From: Liquidambar formosana
Lineage: Eukaryota > Streptophyta > Magnoliopsida > Saxifragales > Altingiaceae
Assembly: GCA_039720395.1 (NCBI GenBank)
Contig: CM077833.1
Coordinates: 14,445,133 to 14,509,132 of the forward strand
Direction: 5' to 3'
DNA: 64,000 bases
Shown here piece by piece: positions 59,882 through 64,000 of the stretch; the stretch's first letter is position 1, and each line of letters opens with the position of its first letter. A model generated the notes under the pieces. It worked only from the letters and a program-made list of their open reading frames with translations, searched no databases and was not told the DNA's origin. The position numbers were made by a program, and so were the translations under genes.

Positions 59882-61460
59882 CTGCAGTGAGTGGTGGCTG
59901 ACGGTTCCACAATTGTAAGGGTGGGTAATGCAATTCTGTTTTGAGGTTGGTTTTTAATATTTTTGTGACATGGCTGGAAGAGGAAGGTATTTGATATTTT
60001 TGTAAGCTTGTTTTAGAGTTGATTCTTTGTTGAAGTGAGCGGGACAAGCAATTCTGTTTGAGGTTGGTTTCTTTTCTTTGATTCCATATGGGATGGTTTC
60101 TTTCCATACGAGAACTTTTGTTGGGCCTCTGTTAGTTGCTTTTGGGTTAAGAAACGGATTTGCTATCCCTCTCCAATTTCAGGGAGATCCCTAGAAGGTA
60201 CATAAGGGTTGGGATCGGTTCGGCTGTCCGATGAGTCTTGACTATGGTATTTAAATTTAGCAGTAAATTCACCTAGTGGGGTGCGAGGCGAGGGACATCC
60301 TTGGTTTGATTGAAAGGTGTAAAAACCAGTCCTTACTGTGGAATTCCCTGGCTAAAACAGATAGCGATTAGAACTGACTAAAGATTAATCATTGTGACAC
60401 AATTTTGAAGGTTCCCTTCAAAATTGGAACGGTTATAGAAAACCATCACAAAAACCCCTCTGTCGAATGCGAAAGGTAATCGGCTTTCACTAAACAGCAA
60501 ATGTTTCCCTGACCAATTTTTTGATAAAAATGTATTGCAATGATTCATGTAGCCAACCTGGGTAGCTAAGATTAAGGCTCTGTTGAGTTGAATTATTTCA
60601 TTCTCTATCCTTCCCCACCCCCACAAAACCCACCCACCCCCAGGCCCCCACCTGCGTGGCCACCCAAAAAAAATGATGATGAGAAAAGCTATGAAGTAAA
60701 AATCTTGTGGTTCTAATGTTTCTCATCAAGGATGCATAGCAGCATGGACAAGTTAAACTCCTGCTCAGACCCAACAAATTAAACCAGCTTATTATTCCCC
60801 TCTTTTGCTGTTCTTCCTACTTCACTTACTATATTGCATGCACATTTGTTATTTACATTTTGTTATTATTATTATTATCATTTTTTTTTAAACTGTCGGA
60901 ATAAATAATATGGTACATTCCCAGGCTTCAAAGGAAAAGAGGCCCCTAGCTAAAGGTCGCTTCGCCCAGGTGGGAACAGCTGAGAACAAAGTGGCAAACA
61001 GGCGCATAATGCGTGGGAACCTTTTAATGATCTAGAGTTGCATTGTGGTCTATTGATTTGATACTATCGTGTTCTAGCAAAATGGAATATTTACACAACC
61101 AGTCATTGGTGTATCACATACAGGCTTGAAATTAAGATTGAAAGAACCCAAATGGCAAAACCTCGATGAACATGACAGAAAGCATACTCTTTTCATTGAT
61201 TCCAAATAATCACAGATGTTTTTTACTATCACGGCTTTCTACAATTACTCAATAGACTTTACAAAAATTATATATGTAACTCAAGCTGGACATGGTAGGC
61301 CTATTAAAAATGAAACTATCCCCAGGATTCGCTATAAAATTTGCAGATTAACATGGGGGTATATAAACTATGACCATCATCTATTTACAGTACCTGTACG
61401 CTGACTGAACAAATGGATTAACACTTATAAAAGGGAACTAAGGAACTGAAAGAACAAGAC
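59882..61460. other. Intergenic: DMP upstream region and FAB1 3' flank
   Basis: The promoter of the DMP gene should lie in 59882-60200 and the 3' untranslated region of the FAB1 gene just below 61460. No further gene is supported. A short polypyrimidine/CA tract (CCACCCACCCCCAGGCCCCC) sits near 60625-60650. Confidence 0.5.
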
Positions 61461-64000
61461 TCAGGCAGAAAAACCATTTTGCTCCTCTTGCTTTTGAGAT
61501 TCTGATGGAGAAGAGCCGTCCTCTCTGATGCCACAAAGTTCGCAAGGGTTAGAGCATCTTTGTGAGCACCAAAGATCTGGAACACTCAGAATGTGTGTTG
61601 ACATGAACCCCCTGAACCTTTGCTTATACTCTTTTGGAGAGATGACGGTTGGTCTCACATTCTTAGGAACGACAAGTGAGGACTTAACCCATGTTTCCAG
61701 TTGTTTGTCCCAGGTATATTGCCTGAGATAATCAATAATACCACATACAAGTTCACGCCGTTGATTATCCACTCCCACAAGTAGAGAATAATCCATTACA
61801 TTGATTGACTGCAAACATGGCAAAACACAAAAAAGTCAGTCACTAAACCCAGGTTGGTATTCAGAAACTTCACACCATTGGAAATGACATGAAATTTGGG
61901 AATCAGTCAGGAAAGATCAGGAGTAGGGGGAAAAAACTAAGAATTTGAGTGGGGGGCATAGGAGTAAAAATGTGTGCATGTGTATATTATGTGAGTGTGT
62001 GTGTGTGTATACTGTGTGTGTGTGTGATAGATAGAGAGAGAGAGAGAGAGAATGTTATCATTCCAAAAAAATTTGGAGTAACTAAAATTAGGCACAGTAT
62101 CCAGGGGATATTTTTAAGCAATTCATGAATTAATTCACTAGTAAACAATAATAAATTCAGGCTATGAATGCTCCATGAGAAAGTTGGGTATGATTACACA
62201 ATTTAATAAGAATTCCGATTATCGTCATATTGGCAATTGACACTATTAATTTCCAACCTAAAAGCCTAAGCTGATAAGTAAAGGTCCCAAACAGGTATAT
62301 GAAGCTATGCCAAACTCATTTAATCGATGTGGGACTTCCCCACACTCCCCCTCACGTGCAAGCCTAACAAGACAATAACGGGCCTATTACGGGGGCAACA
62401 AATACAGGCACAATAGGCCCAAGAACGACTTGCTCTGATACCATGTTAAGTTTCCAACCTATTGCTAAGCTGATAAGTGGAGGCCCAAACAAATATATGA
62501 AGCAATGTCAAAGTTTATAATTAACCAATATGGGATGTGGTATATTTCCAACAGATATATTAGCAAAAGGCACTAACTGTGACTCACATCTAGGAAAGTG
62601 GTGTCATTCCAAACAGCCCGCTGCAAGAGACACTTCGCCTTATTACTAACATACAAAGGAGAGGCATTCATGTCATTGACAAAGTTCTGATCCAAAAGGA
62701 CATCTCCTGAACCATCAGCAGCTGAACTGTATCGAGCATGCAGAGCACCTTTCAGATCATACTGTCGAGTAATGTTTCGACCAAAGGAAAGATTTTCCAT
62801 CACCATCAGATCATGTTTCATCTCTTTCCCGCTTTTTGTCTGTCTTATAGTTACCTGCAGAGAAGTTTGAATGCTAAGAACAAGGAAGCTAAGGCCATCG
62901 AAAGGTAAAAAAAAAAATTTTTTTAAAAAAAAGACCTGATAAATCCCAAGAATTTTTGCGAGGCAAGTCTGGTTTCCCAACTCAAAGGATTGATTCATGT
63001 ACCCAAAATAATCCGGAGCAAACTTCATAAATGATTCAAATTCCGTCTTCTTTATTTCCTTTATAATAAACCTGTCATCCAGCGTTTTAGCAAAGAAAGC
63101 CTTACTCTTCCCACCTTTGGCATCCCAATTCCTACAACGACTTAGGGAAGCGATATAATCATGCTCAGACGGACAGCATCGATTTCGAAGATCACGGAAC
63201 TGGCTAGCATATAGACAAACTACTGAATATCTACCCTTCCCAGGTGATTTTAAAACCCCTAGAGAGACTTCTCGGTCAGGAGACTTAAAAGAAACCAGAG
63301 AATCCAACAAGTTCAACCCATCAAAGCTGGAGAAGCGTGATTCTTCTGAAGAAAAACTTGTAGAATGCATTCCATCTGCATCTAGAGAACCACTTGAAGA
63401 CCAATGCGGCAAAGTCATGGAGGCAATTCGAGTCAGGCTGTGTAAACTTTCATTTGTTTTAGCAGCCATTCCCTTCTCTCTCCTAGTATCCTCATCAAGA
63501 TCTTCTGTTGTAACTGGTCGATCCTTCAATACGGCCAAAGCACAAGCGATTACACTTGAAAGTTCACCCTCATAGTCTGAGACTATATACTCTTCAGTAC
63601 TGAGAGGAATATGTAGCCTTGATCCCTCCTCAGTGATCAGTTTATAAACTGTGGGTAAGAATTCTGGAGTATAGCTACTAATAGATTCAAATTTCGGCAA
63701 GTAACCTTCCTGGAGATCCTTCATATATTCACGTCGAAGTTCTGGAAAAGGAGTCCACACCCATCCTTTTGAGTTTTCTAAGTTGGATATTAGTGAATCT
63801 GGAGACATATATTTTTCAGATGCATTTAAATTAACAGAACCAGTGTTTCCAATGTCTCGGGTATTTGGAATGGTTCTATCCACTTGTAAATGACCAGACA
63901 AAGGAACATTCTCTTCTTGGCAATTTTTATCACCAGAATGCAGATGGGCAGATGGATTCGATTCCACTGAGAAATCCTGGTCAGATGATCTATCTGGGTT
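61461..64000 (-). CDS. FAB1D: FAB1-type PI3P 5-kinase, C-terminal part (partial)
   Basis: 3' portion of a plant FAB1/PIKfyve-type kinase that converts PI3P to PI(3,5)P2 on endosomes and the vacuole. Minus-strand exons: 64000 (frame open to the edge)-62936, 62854-62588, 61808-61461 (TGA). Junctions CAG|GTCTTT ... CTGCAG|GTAACT and GAT|GTGAGT ... TTGCAG|TCAATC are in phase 0. The first exon holds the linker typical of plant FAB1 (WVWTPFPELRREYMKDLQEG) and the start of the kinase domain (KSKAFFAKTLDDRFIIKEIK with the conserved Lys). Exon 2 has the YDLKGALHARY motif. The last exon has the metal-binding NVMDYSLLVGVD and ends with WDKQLETWVKSSL and TVISPKEYKQRF. All catalytic motifs are intact. The N-terminal FYVE (if any) and chaperonin-like domains lie outside the window. 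FAB1D (At1g34260) is preferred over FAB1C because of the neighbouring GT47 gene; the clade call is an inference. Confidence 0.92.
61975..62055. repeat. (GT)n/(GA)n microsatellite in FAB1 last intron
   Basis: TATGTGAGTGTGTGTGTGTG-type tract followed by GATAGATAGAGAGAGAGAGA. Confidence 0.85.
62243..62554 (-). mobile_element. TRIM retrotransposon copy 2, in FAB1 last intron
   Basis: Minus strand. LTR 1 is at 62554-62444 (TGTTGGAAATATACCACATC ... AACTTAACA), then the primer-binding site TGGTATCAGAGC (62443-62432), an exact initiator tRNA-Met match as known for plants. A spacer of about 75 bp and the polypurine tract GTGAGGGGGAG (62355-62345) follow, then LTR 2 from 62344 (TGTGGGGAAGTCCCACATCG) to about 62243. 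The LTRs are diverged, so the insertion is old. Same family as 30545-30840. Confidence 0.82.

Overview
This window is plant nuclear DNA. The genes carry GT-AG introns, some of them kilobases long. The spacers are AT-rich and full of MITEs, SINE-like units, LINE relics, a solo LTR, TRIM elements and long microsatellites. The recognised proteins are flowering-plant types (DTX54-like MATE, plant GDSL lipase, GT47, DMP/DUF679, plant FAB1). A eudicot, possibly woody, fits best, but the species cannot be fixed from the sequence. No bacterial, viral, organellar, CRISPR or rRNA features were seen.

Layout. 1-745: relic of a plant-mobile-domain gene. 1.5-2.4 kb: a MITE and short tandem repeats. 3121-6350 (-): complete three-exon DTX54-type MATE transporter with a Stowaway-like MITE in its second intron. 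6.4-25 kb: gene-poor, with paired MITE families, a 516-bp solo LTR with a perfect 5-bp target duplication, an inverted duplication (11.2-11.6 and 17.0-17.5 kb) and several precisely bounded MITEs. 25043-27897 (-): complete four-exon GDSL lipase/esterase with a GSSL variant of its nucleophile block and a foldback MITE just upstream of its TATA box. 28.8-31 kb: microsatellites, foldback repeats sitting in (TA)n tracts, tandem duplications and a TRIM. 36013-36558 (+): intronless ORF of unknown function. 37-47 kb: mostly repeats. 47438-47743 (+): a small likely gene behind a 3' splice site. 50627-58621 (+): complete three-exon GT47 (exostosin-type) glycosyltransferase; its 4.5-kb first intron holds a 5'-truncated LINE that itself carries a SINE, each with its own 12-bp target duplication. 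59243-59881 (-): single-exon DMP membrane protein, convergent with GT47. 61461-64000 (-): 3' part of a FAB1-type PI3P 5-kinase running off the window, with a TRIM in its last intron.

The genes do not form a functional cluster; each is an independent plant transcription unit. The GT47-FAB1 neighbourhood resembles, from memory, the Arabidopsis pair At1g34270/At1g34260, which suggests conserved microsynteny with a DMP gene between them here. I found no convincing new multi-gene system. The most notable material is the set of transposons whose ends and target duplications can be read exactly, a foldback repeat family tied to (TA)n tracts, and the GSSL lipase.
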